DNA of 7,885 nt from Brevundimonas sp. (GTDB taxonomy: Bacteria; Pseudomonadota; Alphaproteobacteria; Caulobacterales; Caulobacteraceae): positions 1 to 7,885 of the forward strand of contig NZ_JAVHLH010000131.1 in the NCBI RefSeq assembly GCF_031082345.1. Direction: 5' to 3'. Below are positions 1 to 6,486 of this stretch, piece by piece (within the stretch, counting starts at the first letter, position 1; every line of letters begins with the position of its first letter). The notes beneath the pieces were generated by a model. It had not been told where the DNA came from, made no database searches, and was given only the letters and a program-made list of their open reading frames with translations. The position numbers and the translations under genes are program-made.

Positions 1-81
1 TGGCGCCCCGACCGGCGGCGACAGGGCCGGGAGTTCTGCGACCTGTGCGGCGCGCGCCGCGCCGCGCCCTCGTCCGACTGA
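1..81 (+). CDS. Possible 3' end of an unidentified gene with a CxxC motif
   Basis: Frame 1 is open from the window edge to a TGA at 79-81 and gives 26 residues, with Cys-Asp-Leu-Cys near the middle (residues 13-16) and many arginines. Nearly every codon has G or C in the third position, as in the real genes here. A CxxC near a basic C-terminus would suit half of a zinc-binding site, but one pair alone does not define a family, and I do not recognise the protein. It would run convergently toward the receptor gene and end about 80 bases before the shared stem-loop. The fragment is short and the region is GC-rich, so an open frame could arise by chance. Confidence 0.4.
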   Translation, partial: WRPDRRRQGREFCDLCGARRAAPSSD

Positions 82-158
82 CGCCGCGCCTTCGCCGCTT
101 CGGTCCGCGGCGACCTTCGTTTCCATCAAGCGCCGCGGCGAGTTCCCGCCCAAAACAA

Positions 159-186
159 AACCGGCCGGGGTCGCCCCCGGCCGGTT
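159..186 (-). terminator. Rho-independent terminator of the receptor gene, possibly bidirectional
   Basis: The arms at 159-170 (AACCGGCCGGGG) and 175-186 (CCCCGGCCGGTT) are perfectly complementary over 12 bp, with the 4-base loop TCGC. Read on the - strand, the stem lies 27 bases past the receptor stop codon and is followed by TTTTGTTTTG, a good terminator tail. Read on the + strand, the tail is TTCGTTCGTT, which is weaker but may help end transcription of the gene ending at 81. Confidence 0.85.
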
Positions 187-213
187 CGTTCGTTCCGCCC
201 TGCGGCGGAGCGA

Positions 214-2817
214 TCAGTACTTGAAGCGCAGGGTGGCGCCGTAGGTGCGCGGCGCACCCAGGAAGGCGTCGTAGGTCTGGCTGTCCAGCGCCGGGTTGTA
301 GTAGGTGCCGTTCGGCTGGATCGTGCTCTGGAACGCCGAGCCTTGCAGCGGGGCGTTATAGGCGACCTGGATGTACTCCTCGTCGGTCAGGTTCTGGACC
401 CAGAACTCGGCCGTCCAGCGCTCATCGACGCTGCCCAGAAGGAAGCGGCCGTTCAGCGTGGCGAAGGCGTCCTGCTGCTTGGCGGGCAGCAGGTCGGAGC
501 CGGTGTTGTACTCCGTCATGTACTTGCCGGCGAGGCTGAAGCCCACGCGCAGGTCGTCGCGGACATTGCGGTCGAAGTTGATCGCCAGGGTGCCCGACCA
601 TTCCGGAGCGAACGAGGCGGTCGCGCCGGGCAGCAGCGACAGCTGCGGGAAGTTGCCGGGGCTGGCGAGGTCGGCGGCGGTGAAGGCGCCGTACTCCGCC
701 TCGGTCCAGGTGACGCCGCCCTGGAAGGTCAGGCCTTCGACCGGCGAGAACCACAGGAAGTCGGCGTCGACGCCGCGCGAGGTCAGCTCGGGGATCGACT
801 CCACCACGAAGGCGGTGCCGAGGAAGGTGTTGAGCTGGAAGTTGTCGAACGTCTGGTCGAAGTAGGTGGCGTTCAGCAGCAGGCTGCGGTCCAGCAGCGT
901 CATCTTGGCGCCGATCTCGTAGCTGTCCACGACTTCGGACGGGAACAGGGTCGAGGCCACCGGCGTGATGCCCGCCTGCACCCGGTCGAGGTTGTAGCCG
1001 AAGCTCTTGTAGCCGCGGGCGTACGACACATAGGTCAGGATGGACGGGTTCAGACGGTAGGACGCCTTGATGGTGCCGCTGAGCTCGCTGTCGTCGAAGT
1101 CCTCATCGACCGAGCGGTTGTTGAAGGCGATGTTGGACCACGGAAGGCAGAAGTTGCCGAGAACCGTGGGGGTGTTGGCGCCGAGCACGGCGCCGATGGC
1201 CGCGGCGTTGGCGAGCGCGGCGCCGCAGGTCGCGCCGTTGCCGTTGGTGTTGGTCTGCTGCCCGCGGAGCGTCTTCTCGTCCATGGTGTAGCGCAGGCCG
1301 AGGGTCACATCGAACGCGTCGGTGACGTGCCAGGTGTTGTTGGTGAACAGGGCGACCGAGGTCGATCCCTGCTCGTAGCGGTCCTCGAAGCCCTGGCCGA
1401 CGATGAAGCCCGGGCCGCCGCCGCCGATGGCGCCGCCGGTGGCCAGGCAGGTGCCGAAGCCGACCGGAGTCTGGGCCGCCCGGGTGTAGCAGCCGATGGT
1501 GTTCGGGCTGATCGGCAGGGCCGGGTTGGCCGCGTTCAGGCGGGCGCTGAGCAGGAAGGACAGGAACGGGGTGTAGTCGGCCCCGAAATACCAGCTGTCG
1601 GTGCGGCCGATGTCCTCGTTGGTCACGAAGGCGCCGACCAGCCAGTCGAGGCTGTCGTTGGCTCCGGCCAGGCGGAACTCCTGGGTCACGTTCTCGACGG
1701 AGAAGCCGTAGTCGCCGTCCTGCTCGCGGTAGGCGATGTCGGCGCCGGTGTAGTCGATGTCCTGGCCGAGGCTGGACGTCCACTTACGCCACGAGGACAC
1801 GGAGGTCAGGGTCGAACCGCCCAGGAACGAGGGCATGTCGAAATTGGCCTCGACCGACCAGCCCTTGTCTTCGACTTCCTGGCCGCTCGAGCGGTTGGCG
1901 TAGCCGGTGCGCGAGAACGGCAGCATGCCGAAGCCGGCGGCCGGCGGACGCTGGCCGGGCCCGACGGACAGGGCGTCGATGAACGGATAGGTCGGGCCGG
2001 TGCGGATCTGGGTGCCGATGCAGCAGTATTCATCGCGCGACGAATAGTCGGCGATGAAGCGGATCGAGGCGTTGTCGTTGGGCAGCCACAGCAGCTGGCC
2101 GCGGACGGTGCCGAAATCCTGGTTGTTGTCGTCGGTTTCGGAGCGCGGGCCGTCACCGGTGTCGATGTCCATGAAGCCGTTGCGCAGGCGGCGGCCGGCG
2201 TAGAGGCGGAAGGCCACGGTGTCGCTGATCGGGCCGGTGACCGATCCGGAGACCGCCATGGCGCCGTAGTTGCCGACGGTGGCCTCGGCGTTGAAGCCCG
2301 GCGTGAACGACGGGGCCTCGGTGATGATGTTGATGACGCCGGCCGAGGTGTTCTTGCCGAACAGCGTGCCCTGCGGGCCCTTCAGGACCTCGATGCGCTG
2401 CAGTTCGCCGAGGTCGCCGAAGCCGACCGAGTTGCGCGAGCGGTAGACGCCGTCGATGACCACGCCGACCGAGCTTTCCAGGCCGGGGTTGTCGCCGACC
2501 GTGCCGACGCCGCGGATGCGGGCCGTGGTCGAGGCTTCCGACGAGGTCGAGGTGACCGTCATGCCGGGGGTGAGGATCTGCAGGTCCTTGATGTCGCGGA
2601 CGCCGGCGTCCTCGAGCACTTCCTGGGACAGGCTGGTGACCACGATCGGCACGTCCTGCAGGTTCTGCTCGCGCTTCTGGGCGGTGACGATGATGTCATC
2701 GACCGTGGTGGCGCGGTCCTGACCGTCCTGGGCCGAGGCGGCTCCGGCGAAACCGAAGGCCACGGCGCCGACAACAGCGGCGGACGCAGTAGTGCGAAGA
2801 AGGTTGGTAAGGCGCAT
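214..2817 (-). CDS. TonB-dependent outer-membrane receptor
   Basis: This 867-residue protein is an outer-membrane active transporter that imports a ligand using energy relayed by TonB-ExbB-ExbD. Residues 1-29 form a signal peptide (basic start, hydrophobic core, cleavage after Ala-Ser-Ala). A TonB box follows (Asp-Asp-Ile-Ile-Val-Thr-Ala, 40-46). The plug spans about 50-168 and includes the motifs RIEVLKGPQGTLFGKN (141-156) and GVINIIT (160-166). The rest is a beta barrel ending in alternating residues with a terminal Tyr (YGATLRFKY). There is no N-terminal secretin/signalling domain, so it is not a FecA-type transducer. The start at 2817 is preceded by GGGGAG and puts the signal peptide first. 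An in-frame ATG at 2922 would add 35 charged residues ahead of it and is rejected. Six cysteines sit in likely surface loops (265, 266, 443, 457, 531, 557). The substrate is unknown: siderophore, carbohydrate, aromatic or peptide ligands are all possible. No partner transport gene is visible. Confidence 0.96.
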   Translation of the reverse strand: MRLTNLLRTTASAAVVGAVAFGFAGAASAQDGQDRATTVDDIIVTAQKREQNLQDVPIVVTSLSQEVLEDAGVRDIKDLQILTPGMTVTSTSSEASTTARIRGVGTVGDNPGLESSVGVVIDGVYRSRNSVGFGDLGELQRIEVLKGPQGTLFGKNTSAGVINIITEAPSFTPGFNAEATVGNYGAMAVSGSVTGPISDTVAFRLYAGRRLRNGFMDIDTGDGPRSETDDNNQDFGTVRGQLLWLPNDNASIRFIADYSSRDEYCCIGTQIRTGPTYPFIDALSVGPGQRPPAAGFGMLPFSRTGYANRSSGQEVEDKGWSVEANFDMPSFLGGSTLTSVSSWRKWTSSLGQDIDYTGADIAYREQDGDYGFSVENVTQEFRLAGANDSLDWLVGAFVTNEDIGRTDSWYFGADYTPFLSFLLSARLNAANPALPISPNTIGCYTRAAQTPVGFGTCLATGGAIGGGGPGFIVGQGFEDRYEQGSTSVALFTNNTWHVTDAFDVTLGLRYTMDEKTLRGQQTNTNGNGATCGAALANAAAIGAVLGANTPTVLGNFCLPWSNIAFNNRSVDEDFDDSELSGTIKASYRLNPSILTYVSYARGYKSFGYNLDRVQAGITPVASTLFPSEVVDSYEIGAKMTLLDRSLLLNATYFDQTFDNFQLNTFLGTAFVVESIPELTSRGVDADFLWFSPVEGLTFQGGVTWTEAEYGAFTAADLASPGNFPQLSLLPGATASFAPEWSGTLAINFDRNVRDDLRVGFSLAGKYMTEYNTGSDLLPAKQQDAFATLNGRFLLGSVDERWTAEFWVQNLTDEEYIQVAYNAPLQGSAFQSTIQPNGTYYNPALDSQTYDAFLGAPRTYGATLRFKY

Positions 2818-2822
2818 GGTCG

Positions 2823-2828
2823 CTCCCC
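2823..2828 (-). promoter_or_regulatory. Ribosome-binding site of the receptor gene
   Basis: On the - strand GGGGAG lies 5 bases before the ATG at 2817. It decides the start in favour of 2817 over the upstream ATG at 2922. The same G-run is half of a small hairpin (2825-2842), so ribosome access may be limited. Confidence 0.75.
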
Positions 2829-2842
2829 GACAATGGCCGGGG
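2825..2842 (-). promoter_or_regulatory. Small hairpin overlapping the receptor Shine-Dalgarno sequence
   Basis: CCCCG (2825-2829) and CGGGG (2838-2842) are inverted copies around an 8-base spacer. In the receptor mRNA, the upstream CCCCG can pair with the CGGGG that contains most of the Shine-Dalgarno sequence. The stem has 5 G-C pairs. This is seen directly; any regulatory role is inference, because GC-rich leaders form such stems by chance. Confidence 0.3.
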
Positions 2843-2917
2843 TTCCCGAATGGAACGGGTTGCCGCGGCGTTTCCTGATCCCTGGACCGCGCCCTTCTTG
2901 CGGAGCGCGGAAACTCC

Positions 2918-2963
2918 AGCATTCGGGGTAATCCAAGCCGGACTCCGCCACAAGCATTCGGGG
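2918..2963. repeat. 11-bp direct repeat AGCATTCGGGG, two copies
   Basis: AGCATTCGGGG occurs exactly at 2918-2928 and 2953-2963, a 35-base period. A 7-base inverted match (CCCGAAT) lies at 2845-2851, between these copies and the receptor start. The paired copies upstream of the receptor could be an operator or a small duplication. No regulator with this site is known to me. Confidence 0.6.
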
Positions 2964-3248
2964 CCTAAGCGGCCTCATTTCGACCATGGCGCAAGCCAGA
3001 CTGTGACGCAAAAGCGACAGAAACCGATGACGTTAGGTCAATATTCGCCCCTTCTCCGCCAGTATCGCGCGCCGTCCGGGGCGAAATCATCCACGTCGGC
3101 GATGGTCGGATGAAGTGCGGACGCCCGGGGGGCGACGCCCGGCCGCGGCCTCCACGGCGATTCTTTCGATAAAATCCCGACCGGGGGGAGAAATCCGCGC
3201 CGCCACCCTCTATCAAGACCGCCCGCGCCCCGCCTGACTGACGCTTCC

Positions 3249-3252
3249 GAGG
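3249..3252 (+). promoter_or_regulatory. Ribosome-binding site for the TTG start of mrpA
   Basis: GAGG lies 7 bases before the TTG at 3260. An in-frame TGA at 3239-3241 rules out any start further upstream, so this site fixes the TTG as the initiation codon. Confidence 0.7.
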
Positions 3253-3259
3253 CCGATTC

Positions 3260-6130
3260 TTGCTCTTTCTGCTCGCCCTTCTTCCGTTGATCGGGGCCGT
3301 CGCGCCGGCCCTCGCCATCCGGCTGGGACGCAACGCCGCCGCGCTCGCGGCCGGCGGCGTGACCCTGACGGCCCTGCTGGTGCTCGCGGGGATGGCGCCG
3401 GCGGTGATGGCCGGAGAGACGGTGCGGGCCAGCGTACCGTGGATCCCGGCCCTGGGCCTGGACGCCAGCCTGTTCCTCGATCCGCTGGGCCTGATGTTCG
3501 CGGGGATGATCCTGGGCATCGGCCTGCTGGTCATCATCTACGCCCGCTTCTACCTCGCGGCGGCCGACCCGATGGGGCGGTTCTTCACCTATCTGCTGCT
3601 GTTCCAGGGGGCGATGCTGGGCATCGTCCTGTCGGACAATGTGCTGCTGCTGCTGATCTTCTGGGAGCTGACCAGTCTTTCATCGTTCCTGCTGATCGGA
3701 TTCTGGCGCCATTCGGCCGAGGCGCGGCAGGGAGCGCGGATGGCGCTGTTCGTCACCGGCGGCGGCGGCCTGGCCCTGATCGGCGGGCTGCTGATCCTCG
3801 GAAACATCGCCGGCTCGTACGACCTGACGGTGATCCTGCAGCAGAAGGAGGCGATCCAGGCCTCGCCGCTCTACCTGCCGGCCCTGCTGCTGATCCTCGG
3901 CGGCTGTTTCACCAAGTCGGCGCAGTTCCCGTTCCACTTCTGGTTGCCGCACGCCATGGCCGCGCCGACGCCGGTCAGCGCCTATCTGCACTCGGCCACC
4001 ATGGTGAAGGCCGGGGTCTTCATGCTGGCGCGGCTGTGGCCGGTGCTGGCGGGGACCGAGGCCTGGTTCCTGATCGTGGCGACCACCGGCCTGGTGACCA
4101 TGGTGTTCGCCGCCTGGGTGGCCCTGTTCAAGGACGATCTGAAGGGGCTGCTGGCCTATTCGACGATCAGTCACCTCGGCTTTCTGACCATGCTGTTCGG
4201 CCTCGGCACGCCGATGGCGGCGCTGGTCGGGGTGTTCCACATCATCAATCACGCGACCTTCAAGGCCGCCCTGTTCCTGAACGCCGGCATCGTCGACCAC
4301 GAGGCGGGGACGCGCGATCTGAAGCGCCTCGGCGGCCTGTTCGGCCTGATGCCGATCGCCGGGACGCTGGCGCTGATCGCCGGGCTGTCGATGGCCGGGG
4401 TCCCGCCGCTGAACGGCTTCATCTCCAAGGAGATGATGCTGGAGGAGGCGGCGCACACGGTGTGGCTGGGCCAGCCGTGGGTGTTCCCGGTGCTGGCGAC
4501 GCTGGGGGCGACCCTCTCTGTGGCCTATTCGCTGCGCTACATCGTCCATGTCTATTTCGGGCCGCGCCGCGACGACTATCCGAAGGCCCCGCACGATCCG
4601 GGCGTCGGCCTGTGGGGCCCCCCGGCGGTGCTGACGGCGCTGGTCGTGGCCATCGGCCTGGCCCCGGCCCTGTTCGCCGGGCCGCTGGTGGACGCCGTGG
4701 CGCAGGCGGTGACCAACGGCGCGGCGCCGCACGTGCATCTGGCGCTGTGGCACGGGGTGACGCCGGCCCTGTTCATGAGCGTGATCGCCATCGCGATCGG
4801 CGCCCTGGCGCTGGCGATGCACGGACGGCTGCAGCGGCGGGTCGAGGCCTTGCCGCTGCCCAGGGCCAAGGCCCTGTTTGACGCCGGGGTAAAGGGGGCG
4901 ACGGCCCTGTCGCGGCGCGGGATCGACGCGCTGCAGAACGGTTCGTTGCAGCGGGCCATGGCGGCCCTGATCGGGACGGCGGTCGTGGTCGGTTTCGCCG
5001 GCTTCCTCGGCGCGGATTACGTCGCCGGCGAGCGGCCGGGCGTGCCGGCCTCGCCCGCGGCCGTGGCCGCCTGGATCGCCCTGGTGACGGCCACCGCCCT
5101 GGTCGTCCTGTTCCACCGGGCGCGCTACATCTCGCTGATCTACATCGGCATCGTCGGCCTGATCATCTCGCTGGCCTTCGCCCACCTGTCGGCGCCGGAC
5201 CTGGCCCTGACCCAGATCTCGGTCGAGGTGGTGACCATCCTGCTGATGCTGCTGGCCCTCAACCTGCTGCCCAAGACGACGCCGGCGGAGAGTCGGCCAT
5301 GGCGGCGGGTGCGCGACGGGGCGCTGGCCTGCGTCGCCGGCCTCGGCGTCGGCGGCGCGGCCTGGGCGGTGATGACCCGGCCGCTGGACAGCATCTCGGA
5401 CTATTTCTGGGACAACGCCTATTCCGGCGGCGGCGGCACCAATGTCGTCAACGTCATCCTGGTCGACTTCCGCGGCTTCGACACCTTCGGCGAGATCATC
5501 GTGCTGGGCATCGCGGCCCTGGGCATCTTCTCCCTGCTCGAGTCCGTCGGCACCGGGGCCAGCGGCCGGCGGGTGGCGGCGTGGAAACCGGATACGGTGC
5601 GCTCTCCCGAACACCACCCGATGATGCTGGTCGTCGCCACCCGGCTGCTGCTGCCGCTGGCCGTGGCGGTGGGGCTGTACATCTTCCTCAGAGGCCACAA
5701 CCAGCCGGGCGGCGGCTTCATCGCCGGGCTGGTGGTCTCGATCGCCATACTGATGCAGTACATGGCCTCGGGCTACAGTTTCGCGGATCAGCGGCTGCGG
5801 GCCGATCACCACAGCCTGATCGGCGCCGGGGTGCTGATCGCCGCCGCCACGGGCCTCGGCTCGCTGGCCTTCGGCGCGCCCTTCCTGACCAGCGCCTTCG
5901 ACTATTTCAGCCTGCCGCTGATCGGCGAGTTCGAGCTGGCCACGGCCATGCTGTTCGACACCGGCGTGGCCCTGACGGTGATCGGCGCGGTCATGCTGGC
6001 CCTCGCCCAGCTGTCGCGGGTGGCGCAGAGCGCCGAGAAACAGCCGCCGCCCGAGACCCTTGAGGCGATGGACGTCGATCCCTCCCGCAACCGCCCCGGC
6101 GCCGCGTCGACGACGGAGGCGGGCCGATGA
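3260..6130 (+). CDS. mrpA: Mrp Na+(K+)/H+ antiporter, fused subunits A and B
   Basis: This 956-residue inner-membrane protein is the largest subunit of the Mrp antiporter, which exchanges cytoplasmic Na+ or K+ for external protons. Residues about 65-440 are the NuoL/ND5-like antiporter module. It keeps the Glu in FWELTSLSSFLL (E136), the Lys in CFTKSAQFPFHFWLP (K219), the Lys in SATMVKAG (K250), and His and Lys in HIINHATFKAALF (H327, H331, K335). A helical linker follows, ending at the QNGSLQR motif (560-565). Residues 615-670 match the MbhD-like segment, with APDLALTQISVEVVTILL containing E656. Residues 715-760 match the MbhE-like segment. Residues 784-920 are an MrpB domain with the signature GHNQPGGGFIAGL (812-824). 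Separate MrpA is usually near 800 residues and MrpB near 140, so the length agrees with a fusion, the arrangement known from Sinorhizobium PhaA and other proteobacterial group 2 Mrp systems. The tail after 920 is hydrophilic and proline-rich. It starts with TTG, with transmembrane helix 1 beginning at once, and overlaps mrpC by ATGA. Confidence 0.97.
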   Translation: MLFLLALLPLIGAVAPALAIRLGRNAAALAAGGVTLTALLVLAGMAPAVMAGETVRASVPWIPALGLDASLFLDPLGLMFAGMILGIGLLVIIYARFYLAAADPMGRFFTYLLLFQGAMLGIVLSDNVLLLLIFWELTSLSSFLLIGFWRHSAEARQGARMALFVTGGGGLALIGGLLILGNIAGSYDLTVILQQKEAIQASPLYLPALLLILGGCFTKSAQFPFHFWLPHAMAAPTPVSAYLHSATMVKAGVFMLARLWPVLAGTEAWFLIVATTGLVTMVFAAWVALFKDDLKGLLAYSTISHLGFLTMLFGLGTPMAALVGVFHIINHATFKAALFLNAGIVDHEAGTRDLKRLGGLFGLMPIAGTLALIAGLSMAGVPPLNGFISKEMMLEEAAHTVWLGQPWVFPVLATLGATLSVAYSLRYIVHVYFGPRRDDYPKAPHDPGVGLWGPPAVLTALVVAIGLAPALFAGPLVDAVAQAVTNGAAPHVHLALWHGVTPALFMSVIAIAIGALALAMHGRLQRRVEALPLPRAKALFDAGVKGATALSRRGIDALQNGSLQRAMAALIGTAVVVGFAGFLGADYVAGERPGVPASPAAVAAWIALVTATALVVLFHRARYISLIYIGIVGLIISLAFAHLSAPDLALTQISVEVVTILLMLLALNLLPKTTPAESRPWRRVRDGALACVAGLGVGGAAWAVMTRPLDSISDYFWDNAYSGGGGTNVVNVILVDFRGFDTFGEIIVLGIAALGIFSLLESVGTGASGRRVAAWKPDTVRSPEHHPMMLVVATRLLLPLAVAVGLYIFLRGHNQPGGGFIAGLVVSIAILMQYMASGYSFADQRLRADHHSLIGAGVLIAAATGLGSLAFGAPFLTSAFDYFSLPLIGEFELATAMLFDTGVALTVIGAVMLALAQLSRVAQSAEKQPPPETLEAMDVDPSRNRPGAASTTEAGR
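6115..6119 (+). promoter_or_regulatory. Ribosome-binding site of mrpC inside the end of mrpA
   Basis: GGAGG lies 7 bases before the ATG at 6127 and is part of the last codons of mrpA. This spacing favours 6127 over the second in-frame ATG at 6133, which would be 13 bases away. Confidence 0.75.
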
Positions 6131-6486
6131 CCATGGAGCTGCTGATCGCCTCGGCGATCGCCGTCCTGACCGCCGCCGGGGTCTATCTGACGCTGCGCGG
6201 GCGGACTTTCCCGGTGGTGCTGGGCCTGGCCTTCCTGTCCTATGCGATCAACCTGTTCCTGTTCGCCATGGGGCGGCTGGTGATCGACCGGCCGCCGATC
6301 TACGACAAGGCGGCGGAGGGCTATACCGACCCCCTGCCCCAAGCCCTGGTGCTGACCGCCATCGTCATCGCCTTCGGCATGACCGCCTTCGTGGTGGTGC
6401 TGGCGCTGCGGACCTTCCTCGAGACCGGCTCGGACCAGGTCGACGGCCGGCCCGACGGCCCTGAAGACGCGGAGGGCGGGTCTTGA
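6127..6486 (+). CDS. mrpC: Mrp Na+(K+)/H+ antiporter subunit C
   Basis: This 119-residue membrane protein is homologous to NuoK/ND4L and is an essential small subunit of the Mrp complex, placed next to MrpA and MrpD in the proton-conducting membrane arm. Three transmembrane helices are visible, at about 4-22, 29-50 and 71-95. Family motifs include the SYAINLFLFAMG stretch (38-49) in helix 2 and DPLPQALVLTAIVIAFGMTA (68-87) leading into helix 3. The C-terminus after about 100 is acidic and glycine-rich, without a membrane segment. The length is close to the usual 110-120 residues. The start overlaps the mrpA stop (ATGA, 6127-6130) and the stop overlaps the mrpD start (TTGA, 6483-6486), which implies coupled translation. 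Confidence 0.96.
   Translation: MTMELLIASAIAVLTAAGVYLTLRGRTFPVVLGLAFLSYAINLFLFAMGRLVIDRPPIYDKAAEGYTDPLPQALVLTAIVIAFGMTAFVVVLALRTFLETGSDQVDGRPDGPEDAEGGS
6471..6476 (+). promoter_or_regulatory. Ribosome-binding site for the TTG start of mrpD
   Basis: GGAGGG lies 6 bases before the TTG at 6483, within the last codons of mrpC. The mrpD frame has a TGA at 6462-6464, and no ATG or GTG lies between that stop and the TTG, so TTG is the supported start. Confidence 0.8.

Larger units (their letters stand above)
2818..3259. other. Divergent intergenic region between receptor and mrp operon
   Basis: These 442 bases carry the leaders of both divergent units. Visible elements are the receptor ribosome-binding site and hairpin (2823-2842), a short inverted repeat GTTCC/GGAAC (2842-2856), an 11-bp direct repeat (2918-2963), GANTC sites at 2941, 3159 and 3255, nested GC-rich repeats (3121-3150), and the mrpA ribosome-binding site (3249-3252). 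It is more AT-rich than the genes, especially 2975-3050. I find no Fur box, no CtrA-type TTAA-N7-TTAA site and no convincing -35/-10 pair on either strand. The best weak -10 candidate for mrp is GATAAAAT at 3168-3175, without a matching -35. TTGACC on the - strand (3036-3041) could be a -35 for the receptor but lacks a clear -10. Short open frames here have poor coding character. Confidence 0.7.

Noticed and set aside
131..140. Perfect palindrome CGCCGCGGCG
   Set aside because: Short GC palindromes are common in DNA of this composition, and it has no loop or T-tract to make it a terminator.
2818..2922. Upstream in-frame ATG for the receptor at 2922
   Set aside because: It would place 35 charged residues before a clean signal peptide, whereas the ATG at 2817 has a good Shine-Dalgarno sequence.
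343..2931. 862-codon open frame on the + strand opposite the receptor gene
   Set aside because: It is antisense to a clear receptor. Its product is a low-complexity Ala/Gly/Val/Arg/Asp-rich sequence with no domain, which is typical of mirror frames in high-GC genes.
2850..3113. 87-codon open frame on the + strand in the intergenic region
   Set aside because: Its third codon positions are far less GC-biased than those of the real genes. It has no ribosome-binding site and no recognisable protein features.
3168..3175. GATAAAAT as a -10 element for the mrp operon
   Set aside because: It resembles a -10 element, but the sequence about 17 bases upstream is GC-rich with no -35 match. It is kept only as a weak candidate.
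3183..3190. GGGGGGAG, resembling a strong ribosome-binding site
   Set aside because: No ATG, GTG or TTG follows within a usable distance, so no gene start is supported.
3680..5812. 710-codon open frame on the - strand opposite mrpA
   Set aside because: It is an antisense shadow of mrpA rich in Arg, Gln, Gly, His and Asp. It lacks membrane segments or recognisable motifs and has no plausible start context.
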